DNA from: Bradyrhizobium diazoefficiens
GTDB taxonomy: Bacteria > Pseudomonadota > Alphaproteobacteria > Rhizobiales > Xanthobacteraceae
DNA: 64,000 nt
Assembly: GCF_016599855.1 (NCBI RefSeq)
Contig: NZ_CP067041.1
Span: 6,324,001-6,388,000, forward strand
Direction of reading: 5' to 3'
Shown here: positions 7,654 to 16,771 of the stretch, one piece after another
Numbering within the stretch: position 1 is the first letter of the stretch
Layout of the letters: each line of letters begins with the position of its first letter
Notes under the pieces: generated by a model
Databases searched by the model: none
Told to the model about the DNA's origin: nothing
The model's input: the letters and a program-made list of their open reading frames with translations, nothing else
Translations under genes and position numbers: made by a program

Positions 7654-9702
7654 TCACGCCGCGTGCTGGTGCGCGGCGATGATCTGGTCGGCGGCGCGGC
7701 CCGTGACTTCAGCCATGTGGTCGAACTGGCGGGTGAAGCTGCCCGCGCCTGCCGTGGCCGAACGCAACTCGACGATGAGCTCGCCGATCTCGGCCTCCGG
7801 CATCATGGCGCGGACGCAGTCCCAGCCGCTCCAGCCGTCGCGGGTGTCGAAGCCGAGGATCTGGCCGCGCCGCGCCGACAGGATCGCGTTGATCTTGGCG
7901 GTGGCGTCGGTCGGACAGACGATCTCGACCATGTGGATCGGCTCGAGCAGCACCGACTGGCAGTGCGGCAGGCCTTCGTTGAGCCCGATCCGCGCCGCCG
8001 TGCGGAAAGCGAGGTCGGACGAATCGACGCTGTGATAGGAGCCGTCTGTCAGCGTCACCTCCACATCAGTGACGGGGAAACCGAGCGGCCCGCGTGCGAG
8101 GCCGTCGACGACGCCCTCCTCCACCGCGCCGATATAGTTGCGCGGCACCGCGCCGCCGACAACCTTCTCGGCGAACTTGAAGCCTTCGCCGCGCGGCAGC
8201 GGTCTGATATCGAGCACGACATCGCCGAACTGACCGTGGCCGCCGGACTGCTTCTTGTGGCGGCCGCGCTGGACGATCGGTTTACGGATGGTCTCCTGAT
8301 AGCCAATCGCGGGCGGATGCGAGGCGATCTTGACGCCGAAGCGGTCGCGCAGCCGTTCGCTCGCGACACGTAAGTGCATCTCGCCCTGCCCCCACAGCAC
8401 GGTGTCGTGGGTCTGGGCATTCTGCACGACGATGAGTGACGGATCCTCCTCGTGCAGCCGCGTCAGCGCCTGACCGAGCTTGACGTCATCCTTGCGGTCG
8501 GTAGCGGCAACCGACATGGCGAGCACCGGCGGGGTCGGCTCCGTGACGGCGAGCGCCGCAGGCGCGGTCTTGCCGCTCGAGACGGTGTCGCCAGTGTTGA
8601 CCGGATCGAGCTTGGCCAGCGCCACCGTGTCACCGGCTTCGGCCGCTGCACGCTTGCTGTCGTAAGCGCCGTTGACGGCGAGAATGCCGGAGATGCGGCT
8701 CGCCCCGCCGGAGGAGCACTGCAGCGTGGCGCCATCGTCGAGATGGCCCGAGAGCAGCCGCGTCAGCGACAGCTTTCCCCCGTGCTGCGAGTGCAGCGTC
8801 TTGAAGACGAAGCCGAGCGCATCCTTGGTCTCGGGCGCACCGAGACGTTTTGCGGTCTCTGCAATGCCGGGCGCCTCGTGGCGCAGCGCTTTCATCAGAC
8901 GCAGCACGCCGTTTTCGCGCGCGGCGGCGCCGAGCAGCACGGGACAGATCAGCCCCTCGCGCAATTCGCGGGCGAGGTCGTCGAACACGGCATCGCGCGG
9001 CGGCTGGATATCCTCGAGCAACTGCTCCATCAGCGCATCGTCGTGATCGGCGAGCTTCTCCAGCATCGAGAAGCGCGCCTCCTTCTCGCGGTCGAGATTG
9101 CCGCCGTCGAGCGCGACCACCTCGGAGGCCTTGTGCTCGCGATAGATGAAGGCGCGCTCCAGCGCGAGATCGACAAAGCCTTCGATCAGCTCGCCCTTCC
9201 AGATCGGGATCTGGCGCAGCACCAGCGGCACGCGCGAGGCGGGCTGCAGTATCGCGAGCGTCTCGCGGACGCGCTGGCTCGCGCGGTCGATCTTGTTGAG
9301 GAACAGGAAACGCGGGATCTTCAGCTCCTCCAGCTCACGCAGGATGATCTGAAGCTGCGGCAGCTTCTTCTCGTCGGCCTCGCACACCACGACCGCGGCG
9401 TCGATCGCGGGAAGCGCGGCGCGCATGTCGTGGGCGAACTCGACGGAACCGGGACAATCCAGGAAGGTATAGCTGTCGCCCATGAAACTCGTGGTGGCAG
9501 CAGTGAGGCCAACGGTCATCTTGTGATGACGGGCCTCAGGCGTGGCGTCGCCGACGGAGGTTCCGGCGTCGACGCTGCCGGCGCGCGGGATTGCGCCCGT
9601 TCGCGCCAGGATCGCTTCGAGAAGTGTGGTTTTACCGCTTTGGAAAGGGCCCACCAGCGCAATGCACCGTGGACCTCGGGGACTTCTGACGTCTTGTCCC
9701 AT
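7654..9702 (-). CDS. Elongation factor G paralogue (translational GTPase)
   Basis: The 682-residue protein has EF-G architecture: GTPase domain with G1 GPFQSGKTT near residue 19, G3 as DCPG (normally DTPG) and G4 NKID; a domain II beta-barrel; and C-terminal domains with GQGEMHL, GGHGQFGDV and the domain V region near GQILGFDTRDGW. The ATG at 9702 is chosen because AGGAGG lies just upstream and the P-loop then falls at the normal distance; the open stretch further upstream is not family-like. The housekeeping fusA normally sits with rpsL, rpsG and tuf; this isolated, diverged gene is a paralogue of unknown role, perhaps ribosome recycling or stress-linked translocation. Confidence 0.9.
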   Translation of the reverse strand: MGQDVRSPRGPRCIALVGPFQSGKTTLLEAILARTGAIPRAGSVDAGTSVGDATPEARHHKMTVGLTAATTSFMGDSYTFLDCPGSVEFAHDMRAALPAIDAAVVVCEADEKKLPQLQIILRELEELKIPRFLFLNKIDRASQRVRETLAILQPASRVPLVLRQIPIWKGELIEGFVDLALERAFIYREHKASEVVALDGGNLDREKEARFSMLEKLADHDDALMEQLLEDIQPPRDAVFDDLARELREGLICPVLLGAAARENGVLRLMKALRHEAPGIAETAKRLGAPETKDALGFVFKTLHSQHGGKLSLTRLLSGHLDDGATLQCSSGGASRISGILAVNGAYDSKRAAAEAGDTVALAKLDPVNTGDTVSSGKTAPAALAVTEPTPPVLAMSVAATDRKDDVKLGQALTRLHEEDPSLIVVQNAQTHDTVLWGQGEMHLRVASERLRDRFGVKIASHPPAIGYQETIRKPIVQRGRHKKQSGGHGQFGDVVLDIRPLPRGEGFKFAEKVVGGAVPRNYIGAVEEGVVDGLARGPLGFPVTDVEVTLTDGSYHSVDSSDLAFRTAARIGLNEGLPHCQSVLLEPIHMVEIVCPTDATAKINAILSARRGQILGFDTRDGWSGWDCVRAMMPEAEIGELIVELRSATAGAGSFTRQFDHMAEVTGRAADQIIAAHQHAA

Positions 9703-9850
9703 TCGCCGCCTCCTTGGTGTGGAGCTCGGCCCATGATTGGGTCGGCAAACGCGGATGCTCTGCCCGTCCCCGGGATTTGGCAAGCATCAAACGTCGCTGC
9801 GGTGCGTCGGCACTTAGACGAAGGCTTATTGCTGGTGCGGCCGGTGTTCC

Positions 9851-10003
9851 ACCTCGCCCCAGCGGGGAGAGGTCGGATTGCTTTGGCGCGCAATTGCGCG
9901 CCTGAGCAATCCGGGCGAGGGGCCGCAGCATTCGGTGAGACTGTAACCCCTCACCCGGATCGCATCTGTCGATGCGATCCGACCTCTCCCTACGGGAGAG
10001 GTG
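9851..10003. repeat. Composite palindromic repeat, family B
   Basis: About 150 bases between the EF-G paralogue and DUF992, built of nested inverted repeats: outer arms ACCTCGCCCCAGCGGGGAGAGG and ACCTCTCC-CTACGGGAGAGGT types, and an inner GATCGCATCTGTCGATGCGATC palindrome. The 323-base gap in which it sits (9703-10025) shows no gene. Confidence 0.7.
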
Positions 10004-10025
10004 AACGCAGCACTGCCCTTGGCGC

Positions 10026-10505
10026 TTAACGGCCCGGACGAAGTTCCAGGCTTTCGAGGCCGGCCGCGACGTTGAGGCCGACTTGGCCCTGCACGCTGAG
10101 CGGCTGAAGCGCGATCGAATTATTGGAGCCGCCGACCAGCACGTTGCCACCAAGGCCGACGCCGACCGAGGCGCTGCCTTGCGCGCCCGCATAATTGCCG
10201 GAGAGATCGCCGGGGCCGAGCCGGTCCACCGGCGCGAACACGCCCCAGGCGAGCGTGGTCTCCTGGGTGATGCCGATGTCGAGACCGACTTTGCGGATCG
10301 TCGCGACGTAGCGATCTTCGGGCAGACCATCGGCGCGCAGCACGCAGCCGAGATGGGTCACCGATCCCACCACGAAACCAACGCTGGCGCCGCCGCGGCA
10401 TTCGAGCACGCCGACCCGCACCATCCGCTGCTGCGCGCTGGCGCCAGCAATGGAGGCGACGAGGCTCGCGGCGGTGAGCCCGGCAAAGACGAACGAACGG
10501 CGCAT
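10026..10505 (-). CDS. DUF992 domain-containing secreted protein
   Basis: The 159-residue protein has a clear signal peptide (MRRSFVFAGLTAASLVASI, cleavage after GASA) and then the DUF992 pattern: MVRVGVLECRGGASVGFVVG, a second cysteine in HLGCVLR, and a glycine-rich C-terminal part rich in beta strands. DUF992 proteins are small periplasmic or outer-membrane-associated proteins of Rhizobiales with no known function. It has its own promoter region, separated from aatA by a terminator. Confidence 0.88.
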   Translation of the reverse strand: MRRSFVFAGLTAASLVASIAGASAQQRMVRVGVLECRGGASVGFVVGSVTHLGCVLRADGLPEDRYVATIRKVGLDIGITQETTLAWGVFAPVDRLGPGDLSGNYAGAQGSASVGVGLGGNVLVGGSNNSIALQPLSVQGQVGLNVAAGLESLELRPGR

Positions 10506-10611
10506 GAAATGTCTCCGGCTATAAATGTGATGCGAGCATTGGAGGGCGCGGCAGGAAGCCGTATGACCGTCTATGCCACATTAGTCATGGGCGTGCCAGA
10601 TCGCGCGGATG

Positions 10612-10646
10612 TGAAAGAAAAAGGGCCCGCTCAGCGCGGGCCCTTT
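10612..10646 (-). terminator. Rho-independent terminator of aatA
   Basis: Perfect 11-bp stem AAAGGGCCCGC (10620-10630) with its complement at 10636-10646, loop TCAGC; on the minus strand it is followed by a T-rich tail (TTCTTTC). It lies 24 bases after the aatA stop. Confidence 0.9.
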
Positions 10647-10669
10647 CATGTCGGATCGTTACTGCGAGC

Positions 10670-12388
<1,719 letters not shown>

Positions 12389-13039
12389 ATGTACAAGCTC
12401 TATTCGATGCAACGATCGGGCAACAGCTACAAGGTCCGCCTTGCGCTGGCGCTGTTGAACCTACCCTACGAAGCGGTCGAGGTGGACATTCTGCGCGGCG
12501 AGAGCCGCACGCCGGACTTTCTGACCAAGAACCCGTCCGGCCAGGTGCCGCTGCTCGAAGTCGGCGACAACCGCTATCTCGCCGAGTCCAACGCCATCCT
12601 GTGGTACGTCGCCATCGGCACGCCGCTCGCGCCGGAGAACCGGATCGATCGCGCCGAGGCGCTGCAATGGATGTTCTTCGAACAGCACGCGCTCGAGCCG
12701 AATATCGGCGCCGCCTATTTCTGGCTGTCGCTGGTCAAGGGCGGCCGCGATCTCCAGGTCCATGCGTTGGAGGACTGGATGGAGCGCGGCTATGGCGCGC
12801 TCCAGGTGATGGAGAACCACCTCAAGACCAACGCCTACTTCGCCGCCCGCCAGCTTACGGTCGCCGACATCGCGCTGTACGGCTACACCCACCTCGCCGA
12901 CCGCTGCGATTTCGACCTGTCGCCGTTCTCGGCAATCCGGAACTGGCTGAAGCGTGTCGAGGCGGCGCCCGGTTTCGTGGCGATGGACTGGCGTCCGGCC
13001 GACATCGACGACCCCGCCAGCATCGCCGCCGGCGCCTGA
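12389..13039 (+). CDS. Glutathione S-transferase family protein
   Basis: A 216-residue cytoplasmic protein with an N-terminal thioredoxin fold (MYKLYSMQRSGNSYKVRLAL, with a serine at the catalytic position), the glutathione-binding PSGQVPLLEV and AESNAILWY segments, and an all-helical C-terminal domain containing the conserved LTVADIALYGYTHLA. It probably conjugates or reduces small electrophiles with glutathione; substrate unknown. The ATG at 12389 is chosen because the fold begins there. A longer frame upstream is non-coding in character. Confidence 0.9.
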   Translation: MYKLYSMQRSGNSYKVRLALALLNLPYEAVEVDILRGESRTPDFLTKNPSGQVPLLEVGDNRYLAESNAILWYVAIGTPLAPENRIDRAEALQWMFFEQHALEPNIGAAYFWLSLVKGGRDLQVHALEDWMERGYGALQVMENHLKTNAYFAARQLTVADIALYGYTHLADRCDFDLSPFSAIRNWLKRVEAAPGFVAMDWRPADIDDPASIAAGA

Positions 13040-13194
13040 AAACCGGTGCGGCGTCAAGAAAGAGCGGGCATAGCGTTAGACTTTGCCCCATTCCCGCCAT
13101 TTTCGGCGGGATAGCCGCCGCAATATTGCCAGTTGAAATTGTGAAGTTGTTTGGCGTCACGGGTGATTCGCCCGCACGTTGAAGGATTTAGACC

Positions 13195-13371
13195 ATGATT
13201 CGGGCGTCCGGCACGGTCGGTTTTCAGAGCAAAACCGATACCGTCTCGTCTTCCCGGCTAACCAACGCGGTCGCAGCCTCGCTTGCCGTCGCCGCCCTCT
13301 CGCTGTGCCTGATCGTCACCCTCACGGTGCTGTCGACCAAGGCGACCATGGCGATGGGCCTGCCGGTCTGA
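13195..13371 (+). CDS. Small single-pass membrane protein
   Basis: A 58-codon frame starting MIRASGTVGFQSKTDTVSS, then a hydrophobic segment at about residues 25-46 (AVAASLAVAALSLCLIVTL) and a short tail. An AAGGA motif sits about 10 bases upstream of the ATG. The pattern (polar N-terminus, one helix, short C-terminus) and codon choice look like a real small membrane protein. Function unknown. Confidence 0.55.
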   Translation: MIRASGTVGFQSKTDTVSSSRLTNAVAASLAVAALSLCLIVTLTVLSTKATMAMGLPV

Positions 13372-13443
13372 TCCCCGTTCAGCCTGGACCAGCCTTCACG
13401 GCGCCGCAGGACCCGCGTCGACCGGCATCGCGACAGGACACCG

Positions 13444-13602
13444 ATGAAATCGCCTGTGGTCATCGTTGCACTCACCCTGACCGCGGCCATCCTGGTCGCG
13501 GCGTCGCTCTTGATTTTCGTCGGCACTCGCAAGGGCCCGCGAACATCGACATGGAATGCGCCTGGGCTGCAACAGCGCGTCAGGCACGCACATTTGGTCT
13601 AA
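13444..13602 (+). CDS. Putative small membrane protein
   Basis: A 52-codon frame beginning MKSPVVIVALTLTAAILVAA followed by SLLIFVG and a basic tail. One N-terminal helix is clear. It follows the 58-residue membrane protein by 72 bases on the same strand. The C-terminal half has no recognisable features, so it may be a remnant or a chance frame. Confidence 0.4.
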   Translation: MKSPVVIVALTLTAAILVAASLLIFVGTRKGPRTSTWNAPGLQQRVRHAHLV

Positions 13603-13732
13603 AATCATCCGAAAGCTTTGAGCACCCAGGCAAGCAGCGCTTAGGCACATCGCGCGAAACCGGATGGCGCTTGTGCAACCAGGGGTCAGTCTGACCGCCT
13701 TATCTCGTTCAGGGAGGAGCGAGCGAGGCCCC

Positions 13733-14545
13733 ATGCGGTTCGGATGGCGTGCCATTTCCGGTCCCGTGCTGACGGCAGCGGTTGCACTGCTGGCGATCCT
13801 GCTTGACCGTCATGCTCCCGCTCTCTCGCTCGCACCGCTGTTCGTCTGCCTCGTCGCGCTGGCCGGCTCGCTCTCGGGCTTTGCATCCGCACTTGGCAGC
13901 GCCATCATCACCGTGATCGGCGCGGCGCTGCTCGCGCTCAGCCACCGCACCGCGCCCGGCTTTGCCGCGGTTGATCTCGCGCAGCTCGGCCTGTCGGCGC
14001 TCACGACCGCCGGCACCGCTTGCATCACCGGCCTGATGCGCGAGCGCCTGCTCGATGCCTTCGCCGCCGAGCGGCACAATAACGCCGTTGCCGCGCGGCT
14101 ATCGGCGGCACTCGACCAGGTCGATATCGGCATCGTGCTGCTCGATGCCGAAACCCGCGCCGAATTCATCAACCGCGCATTCCGGGATTATTTCGCGCTG
14201 CCCGACGAGAAGGCCGACGACAAGCCGCCCTTCATCGCGCTGATGTATCACGGCCGGGACACCGGCGCATTCGAGCCGCCGGAGGACGAACTGGGCATCT
14301 TCATCGCCCGGCGCATCGACATGGTGCGGACCGGCGACGCCACGCCGATCAACATCCGCCTGCGGAACGGAGAGGTGCTGCGTTTCGTCTGCACCGCACT
14401 GCCCGACGGCGGCCGCATGCTGAGCTATACGCCGGTGACCGACCTCGTGCGCCACACCGACGCGCCAGCCCGCGCCGACTATTATCGCTCGCTCCGCGAT
14501 TCCACGGGGCGCAAGTTGATCCGATACTTACGCGTTGCGGAATGA
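13733..14545 (+). CDS. Membrane-anchored PAS-domain protein
   Basis: The 270-residue protein has an N-terminal membrane region (hydrophobic stretches around residues 8-24, 34-66 and 84-101) of the small alanine/leucine-rich kind seen in membrane sensors, then a coiled linker (RERLLDAFAAERHNN) and one PAS domain from about residue 120 (ALDQVDIGIVLLDAETRAEF, NRAFRDYFALP). There is no kinase, GGDEF or other output domain, so it could signal only through a partner or be a degraded kinase. The ATG at 13733 follows GAGG and directly precedes the first helix; a frame upstream is less likely coding. Confidence 0.75.
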   Translation: MRFGWRAISGPVLTAAVALLAILLDRHAPALSLAPLFVCLVALAGSLSGFASALGSAIITVIGAALLALSHRTAPGFAAVDLAQLGLSALTTAGTACITGLMRERLLDAFAAERHNNAVAARLSAALDQVDIGIVLLDAETRAEFINRAFRDYFALPDEKADDKPPFIALMYHGRDTGAFEPPEDELGIFIARRIDMVRTGDATPINIRLRNGEVLRFVCTALPDGGRMLSYTPVTDLVRHTDAPARADYYRSLRDSTGRKLIRYLRVAE

Positions 14546-14619
14546 CGCGCGACAGCGCGATTGATCGAGGCGCCCAGCATCACGTATGAAGGACGCCTCA
14601 TCGATCGCGGAATTCCCAG

Positions 14620-15075
14620 ATGTTGCTCACCATTCGCTCCGTCACACGGCAGGACTACGATCAATGGCTGCCGCTATGGGATGGCTACAATGCCTTTTAT
14701 GGCCGCTCCGGTCCGACTGCGCTCGCGCCCGAGATCACGCGCGTGACGTGGCAGCGCTTCTTCGATGCCTACGAGCCGGTGCATGCGCTGGTCGCCGAAA
14801 GCGATGGCCACCTGCTCGGGCTCACGCATTACCTGTTCCATCGCAGCACCACGGCGATCGAGCCATCATGCTATCTGCAGGACCTGTTCACACTCGAAGC
14901 CGCGCGCGGCATGGGCGTCGGCTCGGCGCTGATCCATGGCGTCTACGACCGCGCCAGGCTCGCGGGCGCGCCGCGCGTCTATTGGCAGACGCACGAGACC
15001 AACGTCACGGCGCAGAGCCTTTACGACAAGGTCGCGGAGCGCTCCGGCTTCATCGTCTACCGCAAGATCTTCTGA
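14620..15075 (+). CDS. GNAT-family N-acetyltransferase
   Basis: The 151-residue protein is a single GNAT domain: N-terminal strand TIRSVTRQDYDQWLPLW, the core strand with LQDLFTLEAARGMGVGSAL (the acetyl-CoA pyrophosphate loop, here ARGMGVG), and the C-terminal YWQTHETNVTAQSLYDKVA segment. It would acetylate a small molecule or protein amine with acetyl-CoA in the cytoplasm; substrate unknown. The strong terminator at 15189-15233 could end its transcript. Confidence 0.9.
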   Translation: MLLTIRSVTRQDYDQWLPLWDGYNAFYGRSGPTALAPEITRVTWQRFFDAYEPVHALVAESDGHLLGLTHYLFHRSTTAIEPSCYLQDLFTLEAARGMGVGSALIHGVYDRARLAGAPRVYWQTHETNVTAQSLYDKVAERSGFIVYRKIF

Positions 15076-15188
15076 TCATTGCGCGGGCACGGCCTGTGGA
15101 TAACTCCACCTGTCACGCGCGCGTAACACACCGGGAGTAAGTTGTAGTTGCGTCTGATCAGGCCCCCCGTCACCTATCAAGCGCCCCA

Positions 15189-15233
15189 AGCGGTCCCCGT
15201 CAGTCGCCGCGTCTGACAGGGGCCGCTTTTTTT
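15189..15233 (+). terminator. Strong rho-independent terminator, possible end of a small RNA
   Basis: Stem of 14 base pairs with two single-base bulges (15189-15203 against 15213-15227), loop TCGCCGCGT, and a run of seven T at 15227-15233. It lies 114 bases after the GNAT stop and about 100 before the aldo/keto reductase. The distance from the GNAT gene leaves room for an independent short transcript. Confidence 0.85.
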
Positions 15234-15335
15234 GGCCGCCCTCTCCTGTCAGCATGGCTGCAACGCCGGCAGGCGCTTGCCGCAGCATCGCACTGCGGTC
15301 ACAATGGGGCCTGCTTTCCTCTGACAGGGCCTCCC

Positions 15336-16277
15336 ATGGAAATTCGTAACCTCGGCGGCTCCGGCCTGCGCGTGTCGGCGGTCGGGCTCGGCTGCAATAA
15401 TTTCGGCCAGCGCACCGATCTGGAGACCTCGCGCAAGGTGATCCATCGCGCGATCGATCTCGGTATCACGCTGTTCGACACCGCTGACATCTATGCCGGC
15501 CAGGGCGGTTCGGAGACGGTGCTCGGCACCGTGCTCGGCGACCGCCGCAAGGACATCGTGCTCGCCACCAAATATTCCAAGCCGATGGCCGCCGACGGCA
15601 CCAAGCAGGGCGCCTCGCGCCGCTACATCATGAACGCGGTCGAGGCCAGCCTGACGCGGCTCAAGACCGACTATATCGATCTCTACCAGCAGCACGACTA
15701 TGATCCGCTGACTCCGATGGAAGAGACATTGCGCGCGCTCGACGATCTCGTCCGCCAGGGCAAGGTCCGCTATATCGGCCATTCCAACTTTCCGGCGTGG
15801 CGCATCGCCGAAGCCGAGTTCACCGCGCGCGCGATGAATGTCAGCCGCTTCGTCTCGGCGCAGGACGAGTACAGCCTTCTCGTCCGCGACATCGAGAAGG
15901 ATTTGCTGCCGGCCGCGCAGGAATACAAGCTCGGCCTCTTGCCCTTCTTCCCGCTGGCGAGCGGCCTACTTACCGGCAAATACCAGCGCGGCGCAGCTGC
16001 CCCCGCCGACACGCGCTTTGGCAAGGCACCGGCATTGCGCGACCGCTACGTCACGCCGCGCAACGAGGACATCGTCGAGAAGCTCCAGGCCTTTGCGAAG
16101 GCGCGCGGACATTCGATGCTCGAGCTCGCCTTCTCCTGGCTCGCCGCGCGCCCGCAGGTGTCGAGCGTAATCGCCGGCGCCACCCGCGTCGAGCAGGTCG
16201 AGCAGAACGTCAAGGCGATCGCCTGGCAGCTCAGCGCGGATGACCTTGCCGAGATCGATGAGATCACCAAGGGCTGA
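15336..16277 (+). CDS. Aldo/keto reductase
   Basis: A 313-residue NADPH-dependent TIM-barrel oxidoreductase acting on aldehydes or ketones. The catalytic tetrad is visible: aspartate and tyrosine in LFDTADIYAGQGG, lysine in LATKYSKPM, histidine in YQQHDYDP. Later are the NADP-binding PLASGLLTGKY segment and the C-terminal phosphate-binding region VIAGATRVEQVEQN. It begins MEIRNLGGSGLRVS as usual for the family. Substrate is not predictable. It follows the terminator at 15233, so it has its own promoter. Confidence 0.93.
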   Translation: MEIRNLGGSGLRVSAVGLGCNNFGQRTDLETSRKVIHRAIDLGITLFDTADIYAGQGGSETVLGTVLGDRRKDIVLATKYSKPMAADGTKQGASRRYIMNAVEASLTRLKTDYIDLYQQHDYDPLTPMEETLRALDDLVRQGKVRYIGHSNFPAWRIAEAEFTARAMNVSRFVSAQDEYSLLVRDIEKDLLPAAQEYKLGLLPFFPLASGLLTGKYQRGAAAPADTRFGKAPALRDRYVTPRNEDIVEKLQAFAKARGHSMLELAFSWLAARPQVSSVIAGATRVEQVEQNVKAIAWQLSADDLAEIDEITKG

Positions 16278-16294
16278 TCGTTTGCGACGCGGCG

Positions 16295-16618
16295 CTACTT
16301 CGCGCCGCGCCCGACCGTCTGCATCACTTCAAAACCCTCGAACTGGGGATGACCGAGATACAGCGGCTTGTTGTCGCCGGCCTTGTGATGGGCAGCACGA
16401 AAAGCCTCCGACTTGGTCCACGCCTCGAACGCGGAGTGATTGGCCCACACCGTGTGCGAGGCGTACAGCGTGTGGTCTTCAAGCTCGGGGCCGCGCAGCA
16501 GATGGAATTCGACGAAGCCCGGCACTGTGTCGAGATGAGTGTCGCGCGACAACCAGACCTGCTCGAAAGCGGCTTCGGAGCCCTTGGCGACGCGGAAGCG
16601 ATTCATGGCGATGTACAT
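16295..16618 (-). CDS. IsdG/HmuD-like heme-degrading monooxygenase (ABM domain)
   Basis: A 107-residue antibiotic-biosynthesis-monooxygenase fold protein, probably a dimer. It carries the three residues that define IsdG-type heme oxygenases at the expected positions: Asn6 (MYIAMNRF), Trp67 (AFEAWTKS) and His77 (AFRAAHHKA), plus PGFVEFHLL. Such enzymes open the heme ring to release iron; Bradyrhizobium is known to use HmuQ and HmuD of this type. There is no heme transporter beside it, so the assignment rests on the residues. It is convergent with the aldo/keto reductase (17 bases apart). Confidence 0.8.
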   Translation of the reverse strand: MYIAMNRFRVAKGSEAAFEQVWLSRDTHLDTVPGFVEFHLLRGPELEDHTLYASHTVWANHSAFEAWTKSEAFRAAHHKAGDNKPLYLGHPQFEGFEVMQTVGRGAK

Positions 16619-16651
16619 GACTTTGTCTCTCCTGACGCTCAGGCAATCATG

Positions 16652-16761
16652 TCGTCATTCCGGGACGCGCCGCAAGGCGCGGGCCCGGAATCCATTTTGC
16701 GACAAAGCCCGGTGATGAATAGATTCGGGCTCGCGCCAAGAGGCGCGCCCCGGAATGACGG
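16652..16761. repeat. Palindromic repeat, family C (CATTCCGGG type)
   Basis: About 110 bases between the heme monooxygenase and DUF1501 genes, opening TCGTCATTCCGGGACGCGCC and closing GCGCGCCCCGGAATGACG. The ends are inverted copies of each other with an internal GCCCGG/CGGGC pair. Related copies are at 34219-34322, 41177-41254, 46567-46660 and 55202-55254. Confidence 0.8.
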
Positions 16762-16771
16762 CGTTTGTGGG

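Noticed and set aside
15087..15115. DnaA-box-like TGTGGATAA as replication origin
   Set aside because: Only one box-like site, no AT-rich unwinding region and no dnaA, hemE or parAB genes around.
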